In this document: positions 17,576 through 27,055 of the stretch, in pieces | Layout: every line of letters starts with the position of its first letter | How positions within the stretch are numbered: position 1 is the first letter of the stretch | Assembly (NCBI GenBank): GCA_016196755.1 | Contig: JACPXC010000030.1 | Location: 1-64,000 of the forward strand | Origin: Elusimicrobiota bacterium | GTDB lineage: Bacteria; Elusimicrobiota; Elusimicrobia; UBA1565 | Direction of reading: 5' to 3' | Length of the DNA stretch: 64,000 bases | Translations under genes and position numbers: made by a program | The notes under the pieces: model-generated | The model's input: only the letters and a program-made list of their open reading frames with translations | Databases searched by the model: none | What the model was told of the DNA's origin: nothing

Positions 17576-19225
17576 TTATCGCGGCAAGGGCAGGGAGACG
17601 GCGCCGCTGAGGGGCAGGGGAGGCGGCGGGGCCTCCGGGGGCGGCGGCCCGGCGCGCTCGAGCTGTATGGGGAAGAACTCGCGCGTCATCTTGTCGTGGT
17701 TCAGGCGGAACACCCCGGGGGAGAAGAGGGTCTCGAGGCGCGGGTCGCCGAGCAGGATGGGGTCGGCGCGCAGGGCGAGGTAATAGCGCCCCGGCGTCAG
17801 GTCGCGGAAGTGGAAGCGCCCTTCCGCGTCGGGCCAGGCGGCGGCCACCAGGCCGCTTTCGGCCGAGGGCGCGGTCGTCGTCGAGGTCAGCATGAAGAGG
17901 CCCACCTGCACGGCGGAGGCGGGGCGGCCGTTGTAGGTGAGCGAGCCGGTGACCTCGCCGCCGTGCTGGTCCTCGACGGGGTCGACGTTCACGTCGTCGT
18001 CGTAGAGCGGCCAGAGCTTGCGGATGCGCGCCAGCCAGAGGTTGGAGTTCTCGAGGTCGCCGAAGCGCGCGTAGGCGTCGGAGAGACCCTGGAAGAGGTT
18101 GCCGGCCTTCTTCACCGAGGCGATGCGGCCGTGGTCGCCGGCGCGCGCCATGTTCTCGAGGCGCTCGTAGTTCTCGGGCGTGGCGGGAGCCACGAGGATG
18201 CCCTTGAGGAAGGCCTCGTAGTCGGGGGGGAAGCGCGGGCCCAGGCGCACCAAGGCGGCGTCCATCGCGCGCTCGGGCTCCCAGAGCAGGGTCCAGCCGC
18301 GGCGCATATAGCCCAGCGACTCCTTGAGGAAGATCGTCCGATAGCCCTGGGTCTCGAGATAGCGGCGCACCGCCTCGAGGCCGGCGCGCGTCACCGCCAG
18401 GCCCTCCGCCGCCATGAACTCCTCGCGGCGCTGGACGCCGGGACCGGCGTCGCGTCCGGCGAGGACCAGCACCGTCAGGGTGTCGGCGGCCGCGGCGCCG
18501 CGCACGCCGGCCGCCTGGGCCAGGCCCGGCCGGCCGAAGTCCCAGGCCAGCCGCAAGGCCGTCTCCACGCAGCCCAGGGGGACGAGCCAGAGCAGCAGGG
18601 CCGCCGCCACGCCGCCGAGCCGCCAGCGCGGCTCCCAGGAGGAACCGCGCGCCGCCAGCCAGACCACGAGGATGCCGGTGACCAACAGGACAGGCACCGT
18701 GCCCCAGAGCAGCAGGCCCCCGGCGATCCGGAACCCGAGCCGGCCCAGGGCGTCGGCGACGAACAAGGCCCGGGAGGCCTCGAGCCCGGCCGCGCCCAGC
18801 ACCGCCCCGGCGGCCGCTCCCCAGAAGACCAGCGAGACCGAGCGGCCGGGCTTGGCCTTGTTGCCCCAGCGCTCGAACGCGCCGGCCATCGCACCCACCG
18901 TCAGGAAGGCCGCGGCCCCGAACGCCGAGAGCATCAGCAGATGGCTTAAGGCCGCCCAGCCCGACACGCGCCTGGGCCAATAGACCACCCCGAACACCTT
19001 GGCCGGGAGGACGGGGTGGAGCGAGACCCGGATGAAGAGGCCGCAGAGCGCCCAAGAGAGCGCGCCCCAGACCCGTCCCGCCCAGGGCGCCAGGACCACG
19101 TCGGGCGTGAAGCGCGCGTTGAGCGCGTGGGCCATGAGGCCCGCCAGGAGCACGAGTGCGGCCCAGGCCGCGGCCTGGACGAGCCCCGGCACCTGGACCA
19201 GCTCGGAGAACGCCAGGACGCTCAT
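17576..19225 (-). CDS. Multi-pass membrane protein with carboxypeptidase-regulatory-like domain
   Basis: The 549-residue protein has about five or six membrane segments in the first 235 residues, a helical soluble region (about 250-410) and a C-terminal beta domain near 425-500 of the carboxypeptidase-regulatory-like type (GGEVTGSLTYNGRPASAVQV, then GRFHFRDLTPGRYYLALRAD). A proline-rich tail ends it. No enzyme family is recognised. Its ATG overlaps the stop of 19222-20379 by four bases, so both are probably made together. Confidence 0.6.
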   Translation of the reverse strand: MSVLAFSELVQVPGLVQAAAWAALVLLAGLMAHALNARFTPDVVLAPWAGRVWGALSWALCGLFIRVSLHPVLPAKVFGVVYWPRRVSGWAALSHLLMLSAFGAAAFLTVGAMAGAFERWGNKAKPGRSVSLVFWGAAAGAVLGAAGLEASRALFVADALGRLGFRIAGGLLLWGTVPVLLVTGILVVWLAARGSSWEPRWRLGGVAAALLLWLVPLGCVETALRLAWDFGRPGLAQAAGVRGAAAADTLTVLVLAGRDAGPGVQRREEFMAAEGLAVTRAGLEAVRRYLETQGYRTIFLKESLGYMRRGWTLLWEPERAMDAALVRLGPRFPPDYEAFLKGILVAPATPENYERLENMARAGDHGRIASVKKAGNLFQGLSDAYARFGDLENSNLWLARIRKLWPLYDDDVNVDPVEDQHGGEVTGSLTYNGRPASAVQVGLFMLTSTTTAPSAESGLVAAAWPDAEGRFHFRDLTPGRYYLALRADPILLGDPRLETLFSPGVFRLNHDKMTREFFPIQLERAGPPPPEAPPPPLPLSGAVSLPLPR

Positions 19226-20379
19226 CGCACGTCCAGGAGGCGGCCGTTGACCGCGTCCATGCGGAAGATGCTGCGCCCGACGGTCAGCTCCCAGAGCACG
19301 CGCACCTTCCAGAGCCCCGGGTCGTTGAACGGCGGCGTCTTATACTGCCGCAGGAGCAGGGTCCCGTTGCGCGTGAACTTGCGGCCCATGGTCTCGTGGA
19401 AGGCGTCGCCGTGGGTGACCAGGAGGTCGTCGACGGCCACGTCGGAGTCGATGTAGGGGCCGGCGATCGGCTCGTGGCGGGCCAGGTCCAGCGGGATGTT
19501 GCGGGTCGGGCCCGGGCCCACGAAGCCGTTGCAGGCGAAGAGCACCTCGAAGTCGCTGCGCCGGGGGCTGTAGAAGTAGAACGCCCAGCCGTCGCCCGGA
19601 CCGGTGCAGGGCGAGCCGCCCCAGGCGTCGACGAAGCCCTCGATGGCCATGAGGTTCGCGTCGGCGAAATGCTTGCGCGCGTAGGCCAGGGCGTTCTCGA
19701 GGTCGGTCTTGGCGGTATAGACGTCGGTGCGCTTGGGGCGCTCGGCCAGGTTCACCGAGTTGGCCACCATGCTGGCCAGCGCCACCGAGTAGTCGTGGCC
19801 GTAGCGCGTGGGGTCGAACTTCTCGTTGTGGACGGCGTCGACCACCCAGTGCTCGCCGCCGCCGCTCACGCGCCAGACCATGGGGTGGGCCTTGAAACGG
19901 TCGTCCTCCAGCCGCGCCAGCATCAGCGAGAACGCCCGCTTGCCCGGGGTCTTGGCCTCGATGCCGGCCAGGTCGATCCCGGCCCGGGCCAGCGCCTTGA
20001 GCGCCTGGTCGGAATCGATGAACTTTCCGGAGACCGTCAGCTTCGAGAGCTCCTCCGCCTTGGCGCGCAGCTGGCGCAGCGGGCCGGCGGTCGCCCCGCC
20101 GCACTCCGCCATCATGATGAACTCGCCGGACCCGGGCGAGAAGAACGTGAAGCGCCAGCCGTTCTGGAACGGGAACTTCGGGCTGCAGCGCGCGCGGCCC
20201 TCCAACGACGAGGCGCCGGAGATCGAGATGAGCTTCGCGTCGGGGAACTTGGCCCGGGCCAGGGCCCAGACCTCGCGCAGCTTGGAGCCGGCCGTGCCCT
20301 GCAGCGGCACGGCCTCGAGCGCCCCCGCCGGCCGGGCCAGCGCGGCGGCCAGGCTCAGGACGCAAAGCCACGGGCGCAT
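19222..20379 (-). CDS. Exported protein with two tandem homologous domains
   Basis: The third in-frame ATG (20379) is preferred: it gives a normal signal peptide (MRPWLCVLSLAAALARPAGA) and lies 7 bases after a TAAACT box. The 385-residue protein repeats itself: WALARAKFPDAKLISISG... GWRFTFFSP near residue 40 corresponds to ALAYARKHFADANLMAIEG... GWAFYFYSP near residue 235, and HWVVDAV matches SIFRMDAV in the second half. The repeat unit resembles PepSY-like extracytoplasmic domains, but that is weak. Function unknown. Confidence 0.65.
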   Translation of the reverse strand: MRPWLCVLSLAAALARPAGALEAVPLQGTAGSKLREVWALARAKFPDAKLISISGASSLEGRARCSPKFPFQNGWRFTFFSPGSGEFIMMAECGGATAGPLRQLRAKAEELSKLTVSGKFIDSDQALKALARAGIDLAGIEAKTPGKRAFSLMLARLEDDRFKAHPMVWRVSGGGEHWVVDAVHNEKFDPTRYGHDYSVALASMVANSVNLAERPKRTDVYTAKTDLENALAYARKHFADANLMAIEGFVDAWGGSPCTGPGDGWAFYFYSPRRSDFEVLFACNGFVGPGPTRNIPLDLARHEPIAGPYIDSDVAVDDLLVTHGDAFHETMGRKFTRNGTLLLRQYKTPPFNDPGLWKVRVLWELTVGRSIFRMDAVNGRLLDVR

Positions 20380-20412
20380 CCCCATGAGTTTAACCGGCAA
20401 AGGCCGTTTCCG

Positions 20413-22392
<1,980 letters not shown>

Positions 22393-22648
22393 GGACGTGA
22401 CTTTAGCAAAATTGCCGTGGGCGGGCCACGCGGCGCGCGAAAGTGGCGACCGGATTCTTAAATTGCAATTATTTTAATTGCAATTTTTTACATTAACCTC
22501 CAGCGCTGGAGGAAAGAGAAAAATTGCACAGCAAACGCCAAGACTATTCGCTAGAGCCCTCGCCATCGCGAGTTCGATTTCGAAGCGCAACACATCGCAC
22601 TTGCCAGATTGAAGGGAACTTTTTTCGACCTTTTGCGTATTAACGTCT
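22393..22648. promoter_or_regulatory. AT-rich divergent control region with palindromes
   Basis: The gap between acs (left) and the HNH gene (right) holds two copies of the palindrome AATTGCAATT (22461-22470 and 22476-22485, 15 bases apart), a T-run, and the 16-bp palindrome CCTCCAGCGCTGGAGG (22497-22512). Because both flanking genes are transcribed away from it, operator sites are a better reading than a terminator. It is much richer in A+T than the rest of the window. No TTATCCACA DnaA box is present. Confidence 0.5.
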
Positions 22649-23659
22649 ATGGACCTGACCGGGTTGTCGGATCAAGCTCTGATGGGAAAGATCGAAGCGC
22701 TTGCCGAGACCGAGCGCTTCTCGATGGTCGACTTCTTGTTGCATCTCGGCGAGCTCGATGAACGCAAAGCCTGCGAGAGGACTGCCTATGGGACTCCGTT
22801 TGGGTTCCTTACGCGTAGGCTGGGCCTCTCGGAGTCGGAAGCCGTCAGGCGCGTCCGCGTCGCTCGCGCGGCAAAGAAGTATCCGTCCATCCTTCGTCTT
22901 CTCGCGGCCGGCGAGCTCAACCTGCTTGGCGTGGCGATCTTGGAACCGGTCCTGACCTCCGCCAACCACGAGATGCTGCTTCGCCGCGCGACGCGAAGGA
23001 GCACGCGGGAGATCGATAGGATGGCGGCAGAGCTGGGGCCCGCCGCGCCGCCGCCGCGCGAGTACATCCGCGCCTTGCCGGAGCCTCGGCGAGCTTCCGA
23101 GACGGCGGACGCGGCGGCACCCCCGCCGCCCGTGATGAGCTCCTCCGACGGAATCCTCGGAGACCTATTCTCGACGAGGACGCACAGTGAGACTGCGGGG
23201 CCGGCACCCTCAGGCGAGCCCGAGGAGCCGCACCGCGTCGTCTTCAATTTCACCGCGGACGAGCAGATGCGTGAGCGGTTCGAGGAAGCCCGCGACCTGC
23301 TCCGGCATCGCTTCCCGGCGGGGCGCATGGAAGAAGTGCTGGGCGAGGCGCTGAGGCGCCTGGTCGAGGTCGAGCGAGAGAAGCTCACATCCAAGCGCTC
23401 ACCAAGGAAGACGGATTCTCCGCCGTCTCGCCGCGTGCCGAAGCGGGTCCGCGACGAAGTATGGCGACGGGATGGGGGGAGATGCTCGTACGCTGGAACG
23501 GATGGGATCATCTGCGGCGCCACCGGCTGGCTGGAGTTCGATCACGTGACGCCTTGGGCCAAGGGCGGCAAGTCGGACGATCCGGCCAACATCCGGCTCC
23601 TGTGCCGAATACATAACGCGGCGGAAGCCAGGCGGGAATTCGGCTCCGGTTCCATATAA
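22649..23659 (+). CDS. HNH endonuclease domain protein
   Basis: The 336-residue protein has a helical N-terminal region (about 1-110) like that of DUF222-type HNH proteins, a proline-rich linker (about 130-190), a basic helical segment, and a C-terminal HNH nuclease domain: RRDGGRCSYAG, a Cys pair, then EFDHVTPWAKGGKS and NIRLLCRIHN. The His of the FDH motif and the final Asn/His are the metal and catalytic residues. Genes of this kind are often mobile or present in many copies. TATTAA lies 5 bases before the ATG. It separates acs from the rpmH cluster and may be a late insertion. Confidence 0.8.
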   Translation: MDLTGLSDQALMGKIEALAETERFSMVDFLLHLGELDERKACERTAYGTPFGFLTRRLGLSESEAVRRVRVARAAKKYPSILRLLAAGELNLLGVAILEPVLTSANHEMLLRRATRRSTREIDRMAAELGPAAPPPREYIRALPEPRRASETADAAAPPPPVMSSSDGILGDLFSTRTHSETAGPAPSGEPEEPHRVVFNFTADEQMRERFEEARDLLRHRFPAGRMEEVLGEALRRLVEVEREKLTSKRSPRKTDSPPSRRVPKRVRDEVWRRDGGRCSYAGTDGIICGATGWLEFDHVTPWAKGGKSDDPANIRLLCRIHNAAEARREFGSGSI

Positions 23660-23683
23660 AGGCGGCGCGGGACGCGAATCATG

Positions 23684-23689
23684 TATAAT
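23684..23689 (+). promoter_or_regulatory. -10 box of the rpmH operon
   Basis: TATAAT at 23684-23689 ends 8 bases before the rpmH ATG at 23698, leaving room for at most a 1-3 base leader. No SD sequence is present between them. Confidence 0.6.
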
Positions 23690-23697
23690 TCCTGACC

Positions 23698-23835
23698 ATG
23701 CTACCTACATTCCGCCCCAACAAGCGCAGACGCGCGAAGAAGATCGGTTTCCGTGCCCGGATGGCCACGCCCGGCGGCCGCCAGACCCTGAAGCGCCGGC
23801 GCCAGAAAGGCCGCTACAAGCTCATCAACAAGTGA
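23698..23835 (+). CDS. rpmH: 50S ribosomal protein L34
   Basis: The 45-residue, very basic protein reads [20 protein letters not shown] and ends [13 protein letters not shown], the complete L34 pattern including [19 protein letters not shown]. It is a late-assembling component of the large ribosomal subunit. It heads the run rpmH, rnpA, yidD, yidC, jag, mnmE. Confidence 0.97.
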   Translation: MLPTFRPNKRRRAKKIGFRARMATPGGRQTLKRRRQKGRYKLINK

Positions 23836-23896
23836 GGCCCTGACGGAAGGGCGTTCCGGCCGATTCGGGCGCGACGCGCGCCTCACGGGCTCCGAG

Positions 23897-24205
23897 ATGG
23901 AGCCCGTGTTCGAACGGGGCGCCAAGCTCGCCCGCAAGGACGTGATCCTGTGGTCCCTGCGGCGGGCGGACGGGGGCGGCGCTCGCTTCGGGCTGTCGGT
24001 CTCGCGCAAGCTGGGACCGGCCCTGAGGCGCAACAGGCTCAAGCGCCTTCTCCGCGAGGCCTTCCGCCTCAACCGGACCGGACTCGACCCCCGCGCCGAC
24101 ATCGTCGCGTATCCGCGCCCGGGGTGCACGTGGGACGGGCTGGCGCAAGCCGAGGCCGCCTTGATGGCGGCGGCCAAGGCGGCCGGACTGCTGAAGGAGA
24201 CATGA
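23897..24205 (+). CDS. rnpA: Ribonuclease P protein component
   Basis: RnpA assists the RNase P RNA in trimming the 5' ends of tRNA precursors. The RNA-binding signature RRNRLKRLLREAFRL is at about residues 44-58. From the first ATG (23897) the protein is 102 residues and lacks the usual N-terminal arginine-rich strand; the frame stays open upstream and encodes EGRSGRFGRDARLTGSE, which fits the family. Upstream of the ATG the only plausible start in frame is CTG at 23840, just after the rpmH stop, so the true product is probably about 121 residues. Its stop overlaps yidD (ATGA). Confidence 0.9.
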   Translation: MEPVFERGAKLARKDVILWSLRRADGGGARFGLSVSRKLGPALRRNRLKRLLREAFRLNRTGLDPRADIVAYPRPGCTWDGLAQAEAALMAAAKAAGLLKET

Positions 24206-24429
24206 AGACGCGAGAGTTTGCGGCCCTGCTGATCCGGATCCTGCGTCCCGTCCGCGCCGCGCTTTTCCCCGCGGCCTGCCGCTTCGCCCCGTCCTGTTCC
24301 CGCTACGCCGAGGAGGCCGTCCTGCGCCTGGGGCTCCCGCGCGCCGTGCCCCTGGTCGCCGCGCGCCTCCTGCGCTGCCACCCGTTCCACGCCGGGGGCT
24401 ACGACCCCGTGCCCCTTTCCAATGGATAA
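24202..24429 (+). CDS. yidD: Membrane protein insertion efficiency factor YidD
   Basis: The 75-residue protein has an amphipathic N-terminus and the family motif with three cysteines, CRFAPSCSRYAEEAV, followed by RLLRCHPFHAGGYDPVP. YidD helps YidC-dependent insertion of inner-membrane proteins. It overlaps rnpA upstream by four bases and yidC downstream by eight, in the standard gene order. Confidence 0.96.
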   Translation: MKTREFAALLIRILRPVRAALFPAACRFAPSCSRYAEEAVLRLGLPRAVPLVAARLLRCHPFHAGGYDPVPLSNG

Positions 24430-26062
24430 AAACCTGATCATCGCCGTCGTCCTCTCTGGCGTCGTCTACCTGGGCTGGTTCAAGCTCATCGAGCACTATT
24501 ACGGGAAACCCGAAGTGCCGCTTGTCGCGGGCTCCGCCGTCCCCGGCGCGCCCGCCGGCGGCTCGCCTCCGACGGCCTCCGCCGCCGCGGGCGAGCCCGG
24601 GATGGTCGCCGCCGAGTTCAGGTCTCCCGAGCCGGAGAAGCCGGCGCGGAAAGGCGGCCTCGACGGCGCGATGGCCTTCAGCGCCAGCGGCGTCGACATC
24701 AAGATCCAGCCTCTCGGGGCGGGCCTGGTCAGCGTCGCCTACCCCGGCCCGCTGGGCCCGGTGGAGCTCGTGCCCGACCCTTACCCGGGGTTCCTCGCCG
24801 CCTGGCCCGACCTGCGCTTTTCCCGCGTGGGCAGCGACGCGAACTGGCCGGTCTTCGAGGCCAAGCTCCCCAACGGCGTGCTCATCCGCAAGGAGTACAT
24901 CTTCGGGGACCGCGACGGGATGAAGACCCTGCGTCTCACGTTCACCAACCCGTCTGAAGCCCCCGCGGCCGTCGAACCGTGGTCGCTCGCCCTCGGCCCG
25001 GGCCTGGGCATCGTGGACAGCGAGAAGAAGGAGAATCCCAGCCTGTGGCACTCCGTGGTCCTCCTCGCCGACACGCCGCGCCCCAACGACTACCAGGCCC
25101 TCGACCTCGAGAAGGAGCCCGCCGCCGTCCCGGGGAAGGTCTCATGGGCCGGCGTCTCCAACCGCTACTTCCTCGCCGCGGCGTTCCCGCCGGCCGAGAC
25201 GTTCAAGGGCGCGACCAGCGGCGCCAAGCCCGTCCCCTTCGAGACGACCGGCTGGCTGGGCGGCAAGAAGATGACCGAGGTGCTCGAGCCCTGGATCCGC
25301 TTCGACGCCGCCGCGCTGACCCTTCCCGCCGGAGGCTCGTCCACCGTCGAGGTCCCCTTCTACTTAGGCCCGAAGGGCTACACCCACCTCAAGTCGTTCG
25401 AGCGCGGCCTGGAGCGCTCGGTGGACTTCGGCTGGTTCGACAAGTACCTGCGCCTGGGCCGCTTCACGCTGAGGGTCCTCCACAAGTTCCACAGTTGGAC
25501 CGGGAACTGGGGCTGGGCCATCATCATGCTGACGCTCTGCCTGCAGGCGTTCCTCCTCCCGCTGAGCTATAAGCAGATGAAGTCGATGGCCGGCATGAAG
25601 AAGGTCCAGCCCGAGGTCCAGAAGATCCAGCAGAAGTTCGCCAAGGACCCCAAGCGCCTCCAGCAGGAGATGATGGAGGTCTACAAGAAGCACGGGGTCA
25701 ACCCGCTGGGCGGCTGCCTGCCCATCCTCCTGCAGATGCCGATCTTCATCACCCTGTTCAACACCCTGCGCGAGGCCTGGGAGCTGCACGGCGCCGGGTG
25801 GATGTTCTGGATCAAGGACCTGTCCGCCCACGACCCGTACTACGTCCTGCCTCTCATCATGGGCGGGATCATGTTCCTGCAGAACCAGATGAACCCGCAG
25901 CCGACCGCCGACCCGGCCCAGGCCCAGATGATGAAGATCATGCCCGTGATGTTCACCTTCATGTTCCTGAACTTCCCGTCCGGCCTCGTGCTGTACTGGC
26001 TGACCAACAGCGTCATCGGCTTCGTCTTTCAGATGGCGATGAAAAAGCGCCTGGAAGCCTGA
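24422..26062 (+). CDS. yidC: Membrane protein insertase YidC
   Basis: YidC inserts and folds inner-membrane proteins alone or with SecYEG. The 546-residue length and layout are those of the Gram-negative form: an N-terminal membrane anchor (about 3-22), a large periplasmic beta domain (about 70-330) and the conserved five-helix core from about 350 (WGWAIIMLTLCLQAFLLPLS, KMMEVYKKHGVNPLGGCLP-type loop, then the helices up to FVFQMAMKKRLEA). The large periplasmic domain supports a diderm host. Confidence 0.96.
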   Translation: MDKNLIIAVVLSGVVYLGWFKLIEHYYGKPEVPLVAGSAVPGAPAGGSPPTASAAAGEPGMVAAEFRSPEPEKPARKGGLDGAMAFSASGVDIKIQPLGAGLVSVAYPGPLGPVELVPDPYPGFLAAWPDLRFSRVGSDANWPVFEAKLPNGVLIRKEYIFGDRDGMKTLRLTFTNPSEAPAAVEPWSLALGPGLGIVDSEKKENPSLWHSVVLLADTPRPNDYQALDLEKEPAAVPGKVSWAGVSNRYFLAAAFPPAETFKGATSGAKPVPFETTGWLGGKKMTEVLEPWIRFDAAALTLPAGGSSTVEVPFYLGPKGYTHLKSFERGLERSVDFGWFDKYLRLGRFTLRVLHKFHSWTGNWGWAIIMLTLCLQAFLLPLSYKQMKSMAGMKKVQPEVQKIQQKFAKDPKRLQQEMMEVYKKHGVNPLGGCLPILLQMPIFITLFNTLREAWELHGAGWMFWIKDLSAHDPYYVLPLIMGGIMFLQNQMNPQPTADPAQAQMMKIMPVMFTFMFLNFPSGLVLYWLTNSVIGFVFQMAMKKRLEA

Positions 26063-26081
26063 GCTTCAACCGGAGAGAACC

Positions 26082-27047
26082 ATGAAAGAGATCGAATGCG
26101 AAGGAAAGACCGTGACGATCGCCGTCGAGGCCGGCCTGCGCGACATCGGCCTGCGCCGCGACCAGGTCGAGGTGCAGGTGCTCGATGAGGGCTCCGCCGG
26201 CATCCTCGGCTTCGGCATGAAGCCCGCCCGCGTGCTGGTCCGCGAGAAGCGCTGGGGCGAGGCCTCGGCCGCTCCGTCCCCGTCGGCGCCGTCGGCCTCG
26301 GCCTCCAAGCCCTCGCCGCGCGCCCGCCTCTCCTCCGCCCGCCCCGCGCGCGCGCCGCGCCCCGCGGCCCGCGCGCCGCGCCCCGAGCCCAAGCCGGAGC
26401 AGCCCCGGCCCGAGCCCCAGCCCGCCGCCCCCAAGACCTCGGAGGCGGCACTTCCTCGCGATAACGCTCGGTCGCCTCGGCGCGAAGAACCGCGCCGAGA
26501 AGATCGCCGCCCGGCCCGCGCCGAGAGCGCCCCGCGGCCCCGACGCGACGTCGAGCGGCCGCCGCGCGGCCCCGAGGACGGCCCGAAGGCGGCTTCCGCC
26601 GCGCGCACCGTGCTCTCGGAGCTGCTCGGTCTCGCCGGCCTGCACGACGTCGTCGTCAGCGCCAACTGGGACGCCGAACAGGATCGTGTCCAAGCCGAGG
26701 TGAAGACAGCCGACGCCGCCTTCGTGCTCGGCAAGGACGGCCGGACCCTCGAGGCCCTGCAGTTCCTCACGACGATCATCGTAGGACGCCGCACCGGGGC
26801 CCCCTCCGCCGTCCAGGTCGAATGCCAGGGCTGGTGGAAGCAGATCGAGGAGAGGCTCGGACAGGAAGCCGACCGCGCCGCCGGCGAAGTCTCGCAAACC
26901 GGGAAGCCATTCCGCTTCGAGCCGATGGACCCCGCGATGCGCCGCCTGGTTCACCGACGCCTGGCCGCCCACCCCGACGTCGAGACGGCGTCGGAGGGAG
27001 AGGGCTCCTGGCGCAAGGTCGTCGTGCGCCTCAAGCGCCAGGACTGA
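26082..27047 (+). CDS. jag: RNA-binding protein Jag/KhpB with inserted repeat peptide
   Basis: The 321-residue protein has the Jag N-terminal domain (about 1-55), a long disordered Pro/Ala/Arg linker (about 60-170), a KH domain (about 180-255) and an R3H domain (about 260-320; FRFEPMDPAMRRLVHRRLA). The family binds RNA and affects cell envelope and division. Within the linker, residues 119-131 (TSEAALPRDNARS) come from a copy of the 51-bp repeat, in the same frame as in murD. GGAGAG upstream of the ATG is a normal ribosome-binding site. Gene order yidC-jag-mnmE is classical. Confidence 0.92.
   Translation: MKEIECEGKTVTIAVEAGLRDIGLRRDQVEVQVLDEGSAGILGFGMKPARVLVREKRWGEASAAPSPSAPSASASKPSPRARLSSARPARAPRPAARAPRPEPKPEQPRPEPQPAAPKTSEAALPRDNARSPRREEPRREDRRPARAESAPRPRRDVERPPRGPEDGPKAASAARTVLSELLGLAGLHDVVVSANWDAEQDRVQAEVKTADAAFVLGKDGRTLEALQFLTTIIVGRRTGAPSAVQVECQGWWKQIEERLGQEADRAAGEVSQTGKPFRFEPMDPAMRRLVHRRLAAHPDVETASEGEGSWRKVVVRLKRQD
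26424..26474 (+). repeat. 51-bp dispersed repeat, copy 2 (in jag linker)
   Basis: This copy lies in the disordered linker of Jag and is read as PK-TSEAALPRDNARS. It differs from copy 1 (1216-1266) and copy 3 (42619-42669) at about three bases each. Insertion here would leave the KH and R3H domains intact. Confidence 0.85.
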
Positions 27048-27055
27048 GAGCCCCC

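Noticed and set aside
22393-22648. A+T-rich region upstream of rpmH as a replication origin.
   Set aside because: Gene order fits an oriC neighbourhood, but there is no dnaA and no TTATCCACA-type box, and the region sits between acs and an HNH gene.
22649-23659. HNH protein as a homing endonuclease inside an intron or intein.
   Set aside because: Neither neighbour is interrupted, and there is no intein splice motif or intron structure.
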